A program made the translations under genes and the position numbers. A stretch of DNA of 41,023 nt from JAHEAO01 sp037968535 (lineage in GTDB: Bacteria > Pseudomonadota > Alphaproteobacteria > Rhodobacterales > Rhodobacteraceae). Below are positions 7,218 to 16,714 of the stretch, piece after piece. The stretch lies in NCBI GenBank assembly GCA_037968535.1, contig JBBKVT010000304.1, positions 1 to 41,023 on the forward strand. Direction: 5' to 3'. Every line of letters starts with the position of its first letter. The stretch's first letter is position 1. The notes beneath the pieces were generated by a model, which had not been told where the DNA came from, ran no database searches, and was given only the letters and a program-made list of their open reading frames with translations.

Positions 7218-9040
7218 GTGCGTCCGAACAGCCTTTCGATATCGCTCAGTTTCAGTTCAACGTAAGTTGGCCGACCGTGATTGCACTGGCCGGAATGGGG
7301 CGTTGCTTCCATCTCTCGCAGCAGCGCGTTCATCTCTTCGCCGCGCATCCAGCGGCCTGAACGAATTGATCCGTGGCAGGCGACCCGGCTCAGGATCGCC
7401 TCGATCCGGCTTTGTACCGCCTGGCTGTCGCCCAGTTCATCAAGCTCATCGAGAATGTCTGTCAGCATTGCCTTTGCATCAATCTGCCCAAGGATCGCCG
7501 GGGTTTCCCGGACGGCGACCGCGTTACCCCCGAACGGTTCGAGCGTCAGTCCAAGCCGCGAAAGTTCATCAGCCATATCCAGCAACCGCGCCGCATCGGA
7601 GTCGCTCAATTCGACGATCTCGGGAAGCAGAAGTGCCTGCGCAGCGACGCCATTCTCCGACATCTGCCGTTTGAGGTTTTCGTAGACAAGCCGTTCATGC
7701 GCGGCGTGCTGATCGACGATCACGATGCCGTCGTGGGTTTGGGAAATGATGTAGTTTTCATGCAGCTGTGCCCGCGCCGCGCCAAGCGGCCTGTGCTCGG
7801 CACCCTGCTCTTCGATCGGATCATCGACCCTGGCAAATGGTTCTGCCGTTTCGGCGAATCCCGGACCCAGAGCCTGACGCCCCGCGCCTAGCGCCGCCGG
7901 TCTGGACCGGTCCATCTGGTAGACGCGCGGCCCTTCAACTTCCGGGCGGAAAGCCCCGAGCGTCGCCCCCGCAACTGTAGAGGAGGCGCGGTGTCCGGCT
8001 TCAGCCAAGGCATGACGCAGCGCCGAAACGATCAGCCCGCGCGCCAACCCCGGTTCGCGGAACCTGACTTCGGATTTCGCCGGATGCACATTGACGTCAA
8101 CGCGGTGCGGGTCGCAGTCCAGAAACAACGCTGCGGCAGGATGCCGGTCACGCGACAGAAAATCCTGATACGCCCCCCGCAACGCTCCGTAGAGCAGTTT
8201 GTCGCGCACCGGGCGTCCATTCACGAACAGAAACTGCGTTACCGCAGATCCGCGCGAATAGGTCGGCAGCGCGGCGTAGCCGGTCAGGTGCAGACCTTCG
8301 CGCTCTGCATCTATCGCCAGCGCATTGTCGATGAACTCCGGCCCCAGAACAGTGGCGAGACGTCCGTGCATTGCGGTGATGGGATCGCCGTCTTGCGCAT
8401 CCGCACGAAAAATCAGCCGTCCTTCGCCGCCGCCTGTGACGTCTCGCAGGGTCACGCCGACTAATGGTTCTGCCATCGCAAGACGTTTGACCACTTCGCC
8501 GATAGCCTGTGCCTCGGCGCGGTCGGACCGCATGAATTTCAGCCGCGCAGGCGTGGCGTAAAAGAGATCGCGCAATTCAACGATAGTGCCAGAGCGCAGC
8601 GCGGCGGGTCGCACCGGATCCATTCTTCCACCTGAAACGGAAATCGCTGCGGCGTCCTGCCCAGCAGCACGAGAGGTGATCGTGAGGCGCCCGACCGCGC
8701 CCAGAGACGGCAGCGCTTCGCCACGAAAGCCGAAGCTGTGGATGTTCAGAAGATCGGAACCGTCAAGCTTTGAAGTCGCATGCCGCGACAGCGCGAGCGG
8801 CAGATCCCGCGCGGTCATCCCGCAGCCGTCATCCGTCACCCGAATCAAGGTCTTGCCGCCATCGGCGTAAGCGATGTCGATCCGCCCGGCCCCCGCATCG
8901 ATCGCGTTTTCGATCAGCTCTTTCACCGCAGATGATGGTCGCTCCACCACCTCGCCGGCCGCAATCCGATTGATCGCGGTTTCGTCAAGCTGACGGATCA
9001 CTGGACGGTTTTCGCTTATCTTGGGGTTGAGGTTGGCCAT
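7214..9040 (-). CDS. mutL: DNA mismatch repair protein MutL
   Basis: 608-residue MutL. The N-terminal GHKL ATPase shows ELIENAIDAGA, DDGCGM, HATSKL and GFRGEAL. The C-terminal domain contains DQHAAHERLVYE, which fits the endonuclease consensus DQHA(x)2E(x)4E. It also has the ACHGSIRSG and CNHGRPT blocks, which fit the accessory metal-site motifs. This predicts a nicking MutL, as expected where MutH is absent. A TTG at 9064 is open in frame, but ATG 9040 (MANLNPKISENRP) gives the usual N-terminus before IRQLDETAINRIAAGEVVERP. The final TGA overlaps the rmuC start. A 45-base gap separates it from the upstream M16 gene, so it may belong to a longer minus-strand transcript. Confidence 0.96.
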   Translation of the reverse strand: MANLNPKISENRPVIRQLDETAINRIAAGEVVERPSSAVKELIENAIDAGAGRIDIAYADGGKTLIRVTDDGCGMTARDLPLALSRHATSKLDGSDLLNIHSFGFRGEALPSLGAVGRLTITSRAAGQDAAAISVSGGRMDPVRPAALRSGTIVELRDLFYATPARLKFMRSDRAEAQAIGEVVKRLAMAEPLVGVTLRDVTGGGEGRLIFRADAQDGDPITAMHGRLATVLGPEFIDNALAIDAEREGLHLTGYAALPTYSRGSAVTQFLFVNGRPVRDKLLYGALRGAYQDFLSRDRHPAAALFLDCDPHRVDVNVHPAKSEVRFREPGLARGLIVSALRHALAEAGHRASSTVAGATLGAFRPEVEGPRVYQMDRSRPAALGAGRQALGPGFAETAEPFARVDDPIEEQGAEHRPLGAARAQLHENYIISQTHDGIVIVDQHAAHERLVYENLKRQMSENGVAAQALLLPEIVELSDSDAARLLDMADELSRLGLTLEPFGGNAVAVRETPAILGQIDAKAMLTDILDELDELGDSQAVQSRIEAILSRVACHGSIRSGRWMRGEEMNALLREMEATPHSGQCNHGRPTYVELKLSDIERLFGRT

Positions 9041-9085
9041 GCCACCATACTTAGCATGATCCAAGTCGATTCGGCCACGCGAAAA

Positions 9086-10396
9086 CTAGTTGGTTCCTTC
9101 CAATCCCTCGGGTCGTCCGACCACTACAAAATGCAGGTTTTCGGGCTGGTAGATCCGTTTGGCGACCCGTCGAATTTCGTCCAGCGTCACCGCCATCACC
9201 TGATCGTTGCGATCGGTTACGTAGCTCGGCGGCAGACCGATCATCTGCATACCGACCATGATTCGCGCGATCGGGGCATTGCCGTCGAAGCGCAACGCAT
9301 AGGCGCCGGTCAAATAGGTCTTGGCATCCGTCAATTCTTCCTCGGTGATCGCGTCCTTGGCGACCTTGGCCCATTCGTCTTGAATGACAGCAACGGAATC
9401 GGCCATTTTGGTATTGTCGGATTTGACCTGACCCATCACCAGCGCGCCATAATCCATTGGCAGCAGCACGGTGCCGACGCCATAGGTCAAACCGCGCTTT
9501 TCACGCACCTCAGTCATCAACCGCGAATCCTGTCCGTCACCGCCAAAAACCTCGTTCAGGATATATGCGGCCATATAGTCGGGATCATCGCGCTCGATGC
9601 CTTGATGGCCGAAAAGCGCAACAGACTGCGGCGTGTCGAACGGAACCAGCGTGACACCACCAGTCAATTGGTACCTAGCCATTGCGGGCAGCGCCGGACC
9701 GGTGTCCGGCAAATCCCCAAAGAGGTCGTCCAGCATCGTGGAAAGTTCTTCTGCAGTGATGTCCCCGACTGCGGAGACATACAGCCGATCCCGCGCAAAG
9801 GCACCCTGATGCGCCGCGATGATGTCGTCGCGAGTCAGGCCATTTACGCTATCTTCGGTCCCGTCGCCGGAAGAACCATAGGGATGATCGCCCCAGGCGA
9901 GAACATCGAAGGTCCGGTTGGCGATTGCCCCCGGATCGGTCTTGTCGCTGCGAATCGACGACAGCACCTGCTCTCGAACCCGGTCGATATCCGCCTGCTC
10001 GAAAGTAGGCTCCATGATTGAGCTTTTAAGAAGCGCTATTGCTTGATCACGGTTCTCGCTGAGAAAACGTGCGGATATGGAAATGACATCCTCGTATGCG
10101 CGATATTCAAAGCTTGCGGCAAGCGATTCTCGGGCCTCGGAAAAGCCGCGACTGTCGAGCGGGCCGGCGCCTTCTTCCAACAATCCGGTCATCAGGTTGA
10201 CCACGCCGCGCTTGCCATCGGGGTCCATAACCGTCCCGCCTTTGAAACGAATCTCAAGGGCGGTGAAGGGTATCGAGTGCTCCTCGACCAGCCAGGCGTC
10301 GATGCCTCCGGGGGTGGTCAGCGTCTGGATGTCGACCGCAGCACGGACAGGCGCGGCTGCGACCGCCAGCCAAAAAATCAGGAACAGGCGGATCAT
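9086..10396 (-). CDS. M16-family peptidase homologue, non-catalytic subunit
   Basis: 436 residues with an N-terminal signal peptide (hydrophobic stretch then a cleavable VRA-AV), so it is exported to the periplasm. It has the two-domain M16 (pitrilysin-like) architecture. At the position where active members carry HxxEH, however, it reads VVNLMTGLLEEGAG, so the zinc ligands are missing. It still has the C-terminal REKRGLTYGV motif, an arginine/tyrosine block that the partner subunit uses for substrate binding. Its ATG overlaps the stop of the upstream M16 gene as ATGA. Together they are likely a heterodimer in which the other chain carries the zinc (family knowledge from MPP-like and SPH-type pairs). 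Confidence 0.9.
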   Translation of the reverse strand: MIRLFLIFWLAVAAAPVRAAVDIQTLTTPGGIDAWLVEEHSIPFTALEIRFKGGTVMDPDGKRGVVNLMTGLLEEGAGPLDSRGFSEARESLAASFEYRAYEDVISISARFLSENRDQAIALLKSSIMEPTFEQADIDRVREQVLSSIRSDKTDPGAIANRTFDVLAWGDHPYGSSGDGTEDSVNGLTRDDIIAAHQGAFARDRLYVSAVGDITAEELSTMLDDLFGDLPDTGPALPAMARYQLTGGVTLVPFDTPQSVALFGHQGIERDDPDYMAAYILNEVFGGDGQDSRLMTEVREKRGLTYGVGTVLLPMDYGALVMGQVKSDNTKMADSVAVIQDEWAKVAKDAITEEELTDAKTYLTGAYALRFDGNAPIARIMVGMQMIGLPPSYVTDRNDQVMAVTLDEIRRVAKRIYQPENLHFVVVGRPEGLEGTN

Positions 10397-11733
10397 TGCA
10401 TCACCTCGGTCGATTCAGCGGGCATGACCCAGCCGGTGACCGCTTTTCGACGATCCAGGATTTTGCGCGCTGCCTGCATCACCTCATCTTCGGTCACGGC
10501 CATCAGAAGGTCCGTCCAACTCTCGATATCCGCGATCGTCAAACCGGATGTCAGTCCAGCTCCATACCGACGCGCAAGTGACTGTATGTCGTCCTCTTCG
10601 TAAATCTGCGATGCCTTGATCTGGAATTTCAGTCGTTCGAATTGCTTTGCATCGACTCCTTCCTGAAGGAATTCGGACATTGCCTGATCAAGCGCCGCTT
10701 CGGCGGCGTCCAGATCAGTGCCGGGTGTCGGCACCATGATCAGCCCGAAGGTGGTGTCGTCCAGCGAAACCCCGTCGTAAAATGCCGATGCATAGACTGC
10801 CTGTTGCGTCTCGAACTGCAATTTGCGCCCCAGGACCGATGTTGCGCCATTTCCGCCCAGCAGTTCGGCAAGAATGGTCAGCCGCGCAGCCTGCGCCTGA
10901 TCGCCAGAATCGCGTTCTGGTGCCAAATAAGTGCGCATGACATATGGCTGAGCTACGCGCGGATCCGCATAGGTCAGCCGACGCTCGGCCAATTGAGGTG
11001 GCTCTTCAGGGCGAAAGCGTTCGGTCAGATCAAGGGTCGGTTTGATCGGGCCGTAATAGGCTTCCGCCAGCCGACGCACGTCTTCCGGTTCAACGTCCCC
11101 CGCGACGACCAGCACGGCATTATTGGGCGCGTAATACCGCTGGTAAAAGGCAAAAGCGTCCTCGCGATTCAGCTTCTGGATTTCGTGGCGCCAGCCGATG
11201 ATCGGAATGCCATAGGGGTGGTTCAGATATTGCGCTGCGCGGGCCTGTTCCTGAAACAACGACCCCGGTTCACTGTCGATCCGCTGGTTGCGCTCTTCCA
11301 GCACCACGTCGCGCTCTGTTCGCACGTCGTCCTCGGTCATCTGGAGATCGCGCATCCTGTCGGATTCCATCGTCATCATCAGTTCCAGCCGATCTGCGGC
11401 TATGCGCTGGAAATAGCTGGTGTAGTCCCAACTGGTGAAAGCGTTGTCAGATCCGCCGTTGCGCGAGACCGTGGCTGACAGTTCACCTGCCGCAAGATCA
11501 TCTGTGCCTTTGAACAGCAGGTGCTCAAGAAAATGCGCGATCCCGGACTTTCCCAGCGGCTCGTCCGCGGCACCGACCTTGTACCAAACCATGTGCACGA
11601 CCACCGGCGCGCGATGATCTTCGAGAACGACGACCTCTAGGCCATTGTCCAACCTGAACGTCGTGACCTCCGCAGCCCCTGCCAGAGCCGGGGCAAGAAG
11701 GAGGGTCAATAAAAGAGCAACCGGGCGAAGCAT
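10393..11733 (-). CDS. M16-family zinc metallopeptidase, catalytic subunit
   Basis: 446 residues with a signal peptide ending near AGAAE. The inverted zinc motif HFLEH is at residues 67-71, and the third ligand region TERDVVLEE follows about 75 residues later, so this chain should be active. It would degrade peptides in the periplasm. ATG 11733 has AGGA seven bases upstream and is preferred to the GTG at 11748, although the GTG is in frame. It overlaps the non-catalytic M16 gene by four bases, and 87 bases separate it from the DUF3035 lipoprotein gene upstream. I recall the order lspA-DUF3035-M16-M16 as a recurring arrangement in this bacterial group. Confidence 0.93.
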   Translation of the reverse strand: MLRPVALLLTLLLAPALAGAAEVTTFRLDNGLEVVVLEDHRAPVVVHMVWYKVGAADEPLGKSGIAHFLEHLLFKGTDDLAAGELSATVSRNGGSDNAFTSWDYTSYFQRIAADRLELMMTMESDRMRDLQMTEDDVRTERDVVLEERNQRIDSEPGSLFQEQARAAQYLNHPYGIPIIGWRHEIQKLNREDAFAFYQRYYAPNNAVLVVAGDVEPEDVRRLAEAYYGPIKPTLDLTERFRPEEPPQLAERRLTYADPRVAQPYVMRTYLAPERDSGDQAQAARLTILAELLGGNGATSVLGRKLQFETQQAVYASAFYDGVSLDDTTFGLIMVPTPGTDLDAAEAALDQAMSEFLQEGVDAKQFERLKFQIKASQIYEEDDIQSLARRYGAGLTSGLTIADIESWTDLLMAVTEDEVMQAARKILDRRKAVTGWVMPAESTEVMQ

Positions 11734-11820
11734 TCGACGTCCTTTCACTTGCGCTGCCGCAAAGATACGGCTGCACGGCCGGGCATCAAGCCGATCCGAC
11801 TGAAGTAACCCGAACGTGCG

Positions 11821-12345
11821 CTAATTTTGAGGTGGGGCACTCGGCGTCTTGATGCCCAGCCTGCGCAACCGCTGAAGTTCGGCGACCTGATCCAGCGCCT
11901 CGCGGCGATAGATCCGATAGTACCGAAGGTTGCCGAGATTGCCGAAGGTCGGGTAAAAGCCGTTGCTCGCACGCCGTTCTTCATCAGCCGCAGCCAGTTC
12001 CTGACGCACCCCGGCTTGTACCCCGTAGCGTGTCGCATAATTGACGATCGCACCTTCGGACGCCAGAACACCCGATGGGGTCAATGCCGCCGGGTTGCCG
12101 CCAAGGGCAGCCACCGCATCGGCATTGGGCGTCGGGTCGGTCAGGTTGTTGCCACCTGGTGTCGGGGCCGGTAGCTGAGATAGATCAGCGGGCATTTGCA
12201 TGGGCTTTGACGGCAAGATCGAGAATTCGTCCGGTCCCGTCTTTGCGCCTCGGAGATTGAGCATTCCTGTCCTGCCAGAGCCACAGGCCGACAGACCAAG
12301 TGCCAGCACCAGCAACAGCCCAACCTTGCCAAATTTCGCCTGCAT
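11821..12345 (-). CDS. DUF3035 lipoprotein
   Basis: 174 residues beginning with a lipoprotein signal: a positively charged start, a hydrophobic run, then LSAC, with cysteine as the first mature residue. The mature part is proline- and asparagine-rich with conserved-looking PDEFSILPSKPMQMP, characteristic of DUF3035 proteins in Rhodobacterales. ATG 12345 has GGGAG five to six bases upstream and is preferred to TTG 12387. The gene sits immediately after lspA, the enzyme that would cleave its signal, and before two exported M16 peptidases. Function is unknown; an envelope role is inferred. Confidence 0.85.
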   Translation of the reverse strand: MQAKFGKVGLLLVLALGLSACGSGRTGMLNLRGAKTGPDEFSILPSKPMQMPADLSQLPAPTPGGNNLTDPTPNADAVAALGGNPAALTPSGVLASEGAIVNYATRYGVQAGVRQELAAADEERRASNGFYPTFGNLGNLRYYRIYRREALDQVAELQRLRRLGIKTPSAPPQN

Positions 12346-12397
12346 AAATGCTCCCTCGGCTTGCTTGGTCACTGTGTAACCGATCAATTCGGGGACG

Positions 12398-12868
12398 TCA
12401 CGCCGCGTTTTTCCGGCCCGAGAACAGGATCAGACCTGCCGCCCCCACGAAAATCGCAACATCCGCAATGTTGAAAGCATAAGGGTTCTCGATCCCGCAG
12501 CAGGACATGTTCAGAAAATCCGCAACCGCACCGTAAATCAGCCGATCGATGACATTGCCCATCGCGCCACCTATCAGAATGCCGGCCGAAATCTGCCCGG
12601 CCACGCCTGACTTATCGCGCCGGATCCAGACCGCTACCCAAATCGAAATCGCCACCGCAACCGCCATCAGCAGCCAACGCATGACGTCCGCATCATTCGA
12701 AAAGAGTCCGAAATTCACGCCTCGATTCCACGCCATCCTGAAGTTCAGATACGGCGGCAGCACATCGATTGTGCCGCGAGTTCGAAGATCAAGACCGAAG
12801 ACGACGATAAACTTCGTCAGTTGATCTATCAGGAATACCGCGAGACCGGACCAGAGCATGAGGCGCAT
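12398..12868 (-). CDS. lspA: Lipoprotein signal peptidase (signal peptidase II)
   Basis: 156-residue inner-membrane aspartyl protease with four membrane helices. Conserved blocks are DQLTK, NRGVNFG, GNVIDRL (first catalytic aspartate) and FNIADVAI (second catalytic aspartate). It removes signal peptides from diacylglyceryl-modified prolipoproteins such as the DUF3035 product of the next gene. GTG 12871 and ATG 12868 are adjacent; ATG is chosen and the difference is one residue. It lies 12 bases after the purH stop, so the two are probably co-transcribed. Confidence 0.96.
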   Translation of the reverse strand: MRLMLWSGLAVFLIDQLTKFIVVFGLDLRTRGTIDVLPPYLNFRMAWNRGVNFGLFSNDADVMRWLLMAVAVAISIWVAVWIRRDKSGVAGQISAGILIGGAMGNVIDRLIYGAVADFLNMSCCGIENPYAFNIADVAIFVGAAGLILFSGRKNAA

Positions 12869-12880
12869 CACAAGTCTCTT

Positions 12881-14470
12881 TCAGTGTCGGAAATGACGCA
12901 TGCCTGTGAAGACCATGGCGAGGCCTGCGTCATCGGCTGCCTTGATGACCTCGTCGTCTCGCATCGACCCGCCCGGCTGGATCACCGCCGTGGCACCAGC
13001 TTCAGCGGCGGTCAGAAGTCCGTCGGGAAACGGAAAAAATGCGTCAGACGCCACGACAGAGCCCTGGACGGTCGGTTCCGGCAGCCCCAGGGCCTTCGCC
13101 ATGTCCGCCGATTTGCGCGCCGCAATGCGAGTGCTATCGACCCGGCTCATCTGCCCGGCGCCGACGCCGACTGTCGCCCCGTCCTTGGCATAGATGATCG
13201 CGTTCGATTTGACATGCTTTGCCACTTTCCAGGCGAACAGCAAATCGGCCATTTCCTGCGTTGTCGGGGCGCGCCTTGTTACGACTTTCAATTCATTAGT
13301 CGCGACGGAACCGTTATCCTTGTCCTGTACCAGAAAACCGCCCGAGACTTGCCGAAACGACAGACTGGAACCCTTTGGGTCGGGCAAGCCATCGGTGGTC
13401 AGCAAGCGCAGGTTCTTCTTTTTGGCAAAAACGCTTTTGGCCGCTGCGTCAGCACCCGGGGCAATGACGACTTCGGTAAAGATCTCGCAGATCAGTTCAG
13501 CCGTTGGACCATCAAGCGGCTGATTGAGCGCAACGATACCGCCAAAGGCGCTGGTGCGGTCGCAGTCGAACGCTGCCCGGTAGGCCTCGGACAGGCTGTG
13601 ACCTCGCGCCACGCCGCAGGGGTTGGCGTGTTTGATGATCGCGCAGGCGGGGCCGTCTGCCGGATCAAATTCCGCGACCAGTTCGAATGCCGCGTCCGTA
13701 TCGTTGATATTGTTATAGGACAATTCCTTGCCCTGCCATTGCTTCGCCGTCGCAACACCCGGTCGGCCAGAGCCGTCGACGTAAAACGCTGCAGATTGAT
13801 GCGGATTCTCTCCATAGCGCAGGGTTTGCGCCAATTCTCCGGCGAAAGCGCGGCGTCGTGGCGTTTTCCGGTCAATCGCTGCGGCCATCCAGTTCGACAC
13901 CGCAGCATCATAGGCCGCAGTGCGGGCATAGGCGTTTTGCGCCAGGTTGCGGCGAAACTTCAGGCAAGTTGCACCGTCGTGACGTTCCAGCTCGGCCAGA
14001 ACCGCGTCGTAATCCTGAACGTCCACCACGACGTTGACGAAGGGATGGTTCTTCGCCGCGGCGCGGATCATTGCGGGGCCACCAATGTCGATGTTCTCAA
14101 TACAGCTGTCATAGTCGGCGCCCTTCGCCACAGTCGATTCGAACGGATAGAGATTGACAACCAGAAGGTCGATCGGCTGGATCCCGTGCGCTTCCATCGC
14201 GGCCAAGTGTTCTGCATTGTCGCGCAATGCCAGCAACCCGCCGTGCACTGCGGGATGCAGGGTCTTGACGCGGCCATCCATCATCTCGGGAAATCCGGTC
14301 ACCTCGGCCACATCCGTCACCGCCAGACCGGCCTCGCGCAGCATTGCAGCACTACCGCCTGTTGACAGCAGCTCTATCCCATGACCGGCCAATCCGCGCG
14401 CGAGGTCAACGAGACCACCCTTGTCAGAAACGGATATCAGCGCGCGACGCACGGGCATGAGGTTGGTCAT
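12881..14470 (-). CDS. purH: Bifunctional AICAR formyltransferase / IMP cyclohydrolase
   Basis: 529 residues, the usual PurH length. It catalyses the last two steps of IMP synthesis in the cytoplasm. The N-terminal MGS-like cyclohydrolase domain shows ISVSDKGG, STGGSA and GRVKTLHPAVHGG. The C-terminal transformylase domain shows LRYGENPHQSAAFY, KHANPCG with the catalytic lysine-histidine, and SDAFFPFPDG. The ATG at 14470 is 17 bases after the heparinase-like gene. lspA follows within 12 bases, so a purine gene is embedded in an envelope-related operon. Confidence 0.97.
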   Translation of the reverse strand: MTNLMPVRRALISVSDKGGLVDLARGLAGHGIELLSTGGSAAMLREAGLAVTDVAEVTGFPEMMDGRVKTLHPAVHGGLLALRDNAEHLAAMEAHGIQPIDLLVVNLYPFESTVAKGADYDSCIENIDIGGPAMIRAAAKNHPFVNVVVDVQDYDAVLAELERHDGATCLKFRRNLAQNAYARTAAYDAAVSNWMAAAIDRKTPRRRAFAGELAQTLRYGENPHQSAAFYVDGSGRPGVATAKQWQGKELSYNNINDTDAAFELVAEFDPADGPACAIIKHANPCGVARGHSLSEAYRAAFDCDRTSAFGGIVALNQPLDGPTAELICEIFTEVVIAPGADAAAKSVFAKKKNLRLLTTDGLPDPKGSSLSFRQVSGGFLVQDKDNGSVATNELKVVTRRAPTTQEMADLLFAWKVAKHVKSNAIIYAKDGATVGVGAGQMSRVDSTRIAARKSADMAKALGLPEPTVQGSVVASDAFFPFPDGLLTAAEAGATAVIQPGGSMRDDEVIKAADDAGLAMVFTGMRHFRH

Positions 14471-14487
14471 CAGAAATCCCCCAGGAT

Positions 14488-16236
14488 CTAGGTCAGCTCT
14501 GTGCTGTCGTCGCGTTCGAGGTCACGAACCGCGTTCGGCGTTTCCTGCGCCTTGGCGAGCGTCCAGCGAATGCGCGTCGCATACTCGACCGTGACGGCAG
14601 TTAAAACCACCTGTTTTGTCGCACGTGGCTTCAGGCGGCCTTTTTCCAGATAGACGCTCGGTTCCAGCAAAAGCCGCGCCCTGCCATCGTGACGGAAAAC
14701 CCAGATCTCTCCGCTCTTCAATGCCATCGAGATCGCCGTTCCCCCAAGGTCGAGTTCCGCATCAACATCCGGATGCAGATGGAACCGGATCTGATAGGCG
14801 ACGCCCTGAAGCTTCGTTCGATCAAGCGCTTTCTCGAATAGTTTCTCATCTGCGGGCTCGATGGCGGCCAGAGTATCCTCGCCCGCAAGGCTGCGCCCAT
14901 TATGCGACAAATCCAGCCGGCGGATGTGCGTTACGCCATGCGTCGGCAGGTAACCGTCATGCCCCACGATAATGCCGGCAAATTCATCCTCGGACAGAAA
15001 CTGCACCCGCACATCCTTGGGTGTATCCACCAGAATTTCGCGTTCCACCCCTCCGACGATGGTTCGCGGCCCAAGCCGGGACGACGAATAGCCCTCGATC
15101 CCCAAGGTCGAATGCGATGGCGTTGCACGGCCCGCCCGCCGCCAGTCCGCGCCGAAGCTGACGCCAGATCCGCAATTCACAATCAGCGGCCTGCGCCCCG
15201 ACGTCAGTTCGAACGCCAATGTCGAGGCATGCGCGTTGAACGAATTGGGGCCGGTCGGCGGGCGTGTCGCGTCGATGATCAGGCTTGTGCGCCCGCCATG
15301 CAGACGTGCATAGCCCATCGACAATCCTACCGGAGCGCCCGACTTGACACCGGATGTCGCCAGCGCGTGATCCAGACGGCCTTCCAACCCGCGTCCACCG
15401 CCATGAAAACGCGCAAGGCCGCCATCGTTGTGACGAAGCGCCCGAAGGGTCGGCGCAATGCGTTCTATCGCGGCCAAATGCTCTTTCGCGGCCATCCGCC
15501 CTGATTCCGCCAGCGCCGAGGCAGCCCAGTTCAAAAGCGTGAAGACCTCTAACAGATCCTCTGGGTTTCTGGTGGGGATGCCGCCCTCCGCATCAACTTG
15601 ATCGGCGCATTCCCGTGCCAGCGCCTTCATTGCCGGATTGACCCGGTCTTCCATGCCTTCCAGCGAAATACCCGCGTAAATCAGGCCGGTCAGTGCCTCG
15701 AACCGGGCCAGCCCGGCTGATGCGCTTTGCCAGCGACGCGACAGGAAGATCGTTTGCTGTCCTAGCGACCTGTAATAAGCGTGTGAATAAGCGGTGTCGC
15801 GCCCGTTCAGCAGAAAAATGGCATGGTTGATCCATCGGATAAGCCGCCGCCCCGTCAGGTCTGGGGTCCACCCCGGACCGCCCCCCCGACCGTAAAGCGC
15901 GATCCAGTCGGCCAGCCAGGTCTGCGCCTTTTGGCGCGCCGCCATATCGCCGACGGCAGCAAGATCATCGAGCCAAGCAAATCCCTGCATCTCTTCCGCG
16001 AAAGCCGGGTCTTGATCCGGCAGATGCCAGATCGAGCTTTGCGACCCCTCGATCAGTGAACCGGCAAAAAGGAAATTGCCGGCGACCAGTTGCCGACCCC
16101 TTGCAAAGGATCCGATGGTCCGGGGCTCTGGCTGCGACAGAAAAGCGGAAACCGACCGCGCACGACCCGAGCGCCATGCGTGCCAGCGATTCATCCATCG
16201 AGTCCAGCGGGCGGACCAATTTTCGGGCTGGGTCAC
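14488..16236 (-). CDS. Heparinase II/III-like protein
   Basis: About 582 residues. The N-terminal half is an all-helical segment (FARGRQLVAGNFLFAG, RLIRWINHAIFLL) like the alpha/alpha toroid of polysaccharide lyases. The C-terminal half has the beta-rich heparinase II/III block (THGVTHIRRL, IRFHLHPDVDAEL). No signal peptide is visible, unlike many characterised lyases. The start is uncertain: the frame is open to 16407, but residues before GTG 16236 (VTQPENWSARW) are arginine-rich and look untranslated; ATG 16290 is the alternative, and neither has a strong ribosome site. Close relatives commonly sit next to purH in Rhodobacterales (recollection). Substrate unknown; possibly a cell-envelope or imported glycan. 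Confidence 0.82.
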   Translation of the reverse strand: MTQPENWSARWTRWMNRWHAWRSGRARSVSAFLSQPEPRTIGSFARGRQLVAGNFLFAGSLIEGSQSSIWHLPDQDPAFAEEMQGFAWLDDLAAVGDMAARQKAQTWLADWIALYGRGGGPGWTPDLTGRRLIRWINHAIFLLNGRDTAYSHAYYRSLGQQTIFLSRRWQSASAGLARFEALTGLIYAGISLEGMEDRVNPAMKALARECADQVDAEGGIPTRNPEDLLEVFTLLNWAASALAESGRMAAKEHLAAIERIAPTLRALRHNDGGLARFHGGGRGLEGRLDHALATSGVKSGAPVGLSMGYARLHGGRTSLIIDATRPPTGPNSFNAHASTLAFELTSGRRPLIVNCGSGVSFGADWRRAGRATPSHSTLGIEGYSSSRLGPRTIVGGVEREILVDTPKDVRVQFLSEDEFAGIIVGHDGYLPTHGVTHIRRLDLSHNGRSLAGEDTLAAIEPADEKLFEKALDRTKLQGVAYQIRFHLHPDVDAELDLGGTAISMALKSGEIWVFRHDGRARLLLEPSVYLEKGRLKPRATKQVVLTAVTVEYATRIRWTLAKAQETPNAVRDLERDDSTELT

Positions 16237-16460
16237 AGGAAGCCGTTCGTTCCAACTTGCATTTGATCGTCGCCGGGTCGCCGGATACATCGCCGGACGG
16301 ACACCACGTCTACACTCTATGGCAAGCGCAGCCCCGAGTTCAAAGCAAAAACTCGGTTGGATCGAGGTTCGGCGGCCCGATGTGCATTCAGGCATCGCCT
16401 TGACCAATGCCGCGATTGTCGTAGGTTGGCCACGATTTCAAGTTCATCCCCGGAGGACCC

Positions 16461-16709
16461 ATGACCCAACGCCTGCACCTTGTCTTCGGCGGAGAGTTGT
16501 CTGATCCGGCAAGCAACACTTTCCGCAACGTCGACGACATTCACATCGTCGGGATTTTTCCGAATTATCAGGCGGCGTACAACGCGTGGAAGTCCGAAGC
16601 TCAACGCACAGTGGATAACGCCCATATGCGGTATTTTATCGCCCATCTGCATCGGCTTCGGGATGAGGAAGCAGCCGCATCGTCGACCGAGGAGCTTGGG
16701 ACTGATTGA
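16461..16709 (+). CDS. DUF4170 domain protein
   Basis: 82 residues, soluble, with the short hallmark stretch LVFGGELSDP followed by IVGIFPNYQAAYNAWKSEAQRTVDNAHMRYFI, typical of DUF4170. GGAGGA lies just upstream of the ATG, a strong ribosome site. It is the first gene of a plus-strand unit with the WaaA-like gene and lpxK, which is how I recall such genes being arranged in alphaproteobacteria. That suggests a role tied to lipid A or core sugar assembly, but no activity is known. The last codons almost overlap the next gene. Confidence 0.9.
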   Translation: MTQRLHLVFGGELSDPASNTFRNVDDIHIVGIFPNYQAAYNAWKSEAQRTVDNAHMRYFIAHLHRLRDEEAAASSTEELGTD

Positions 16710-16714
16710 CCGCA

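Noticed and set aside
12821..14365. 514-codon plus-strand frame opposite purH
   Set aside because: Antisense to a full-length PurH, low-complexity composition, no ribosome site.
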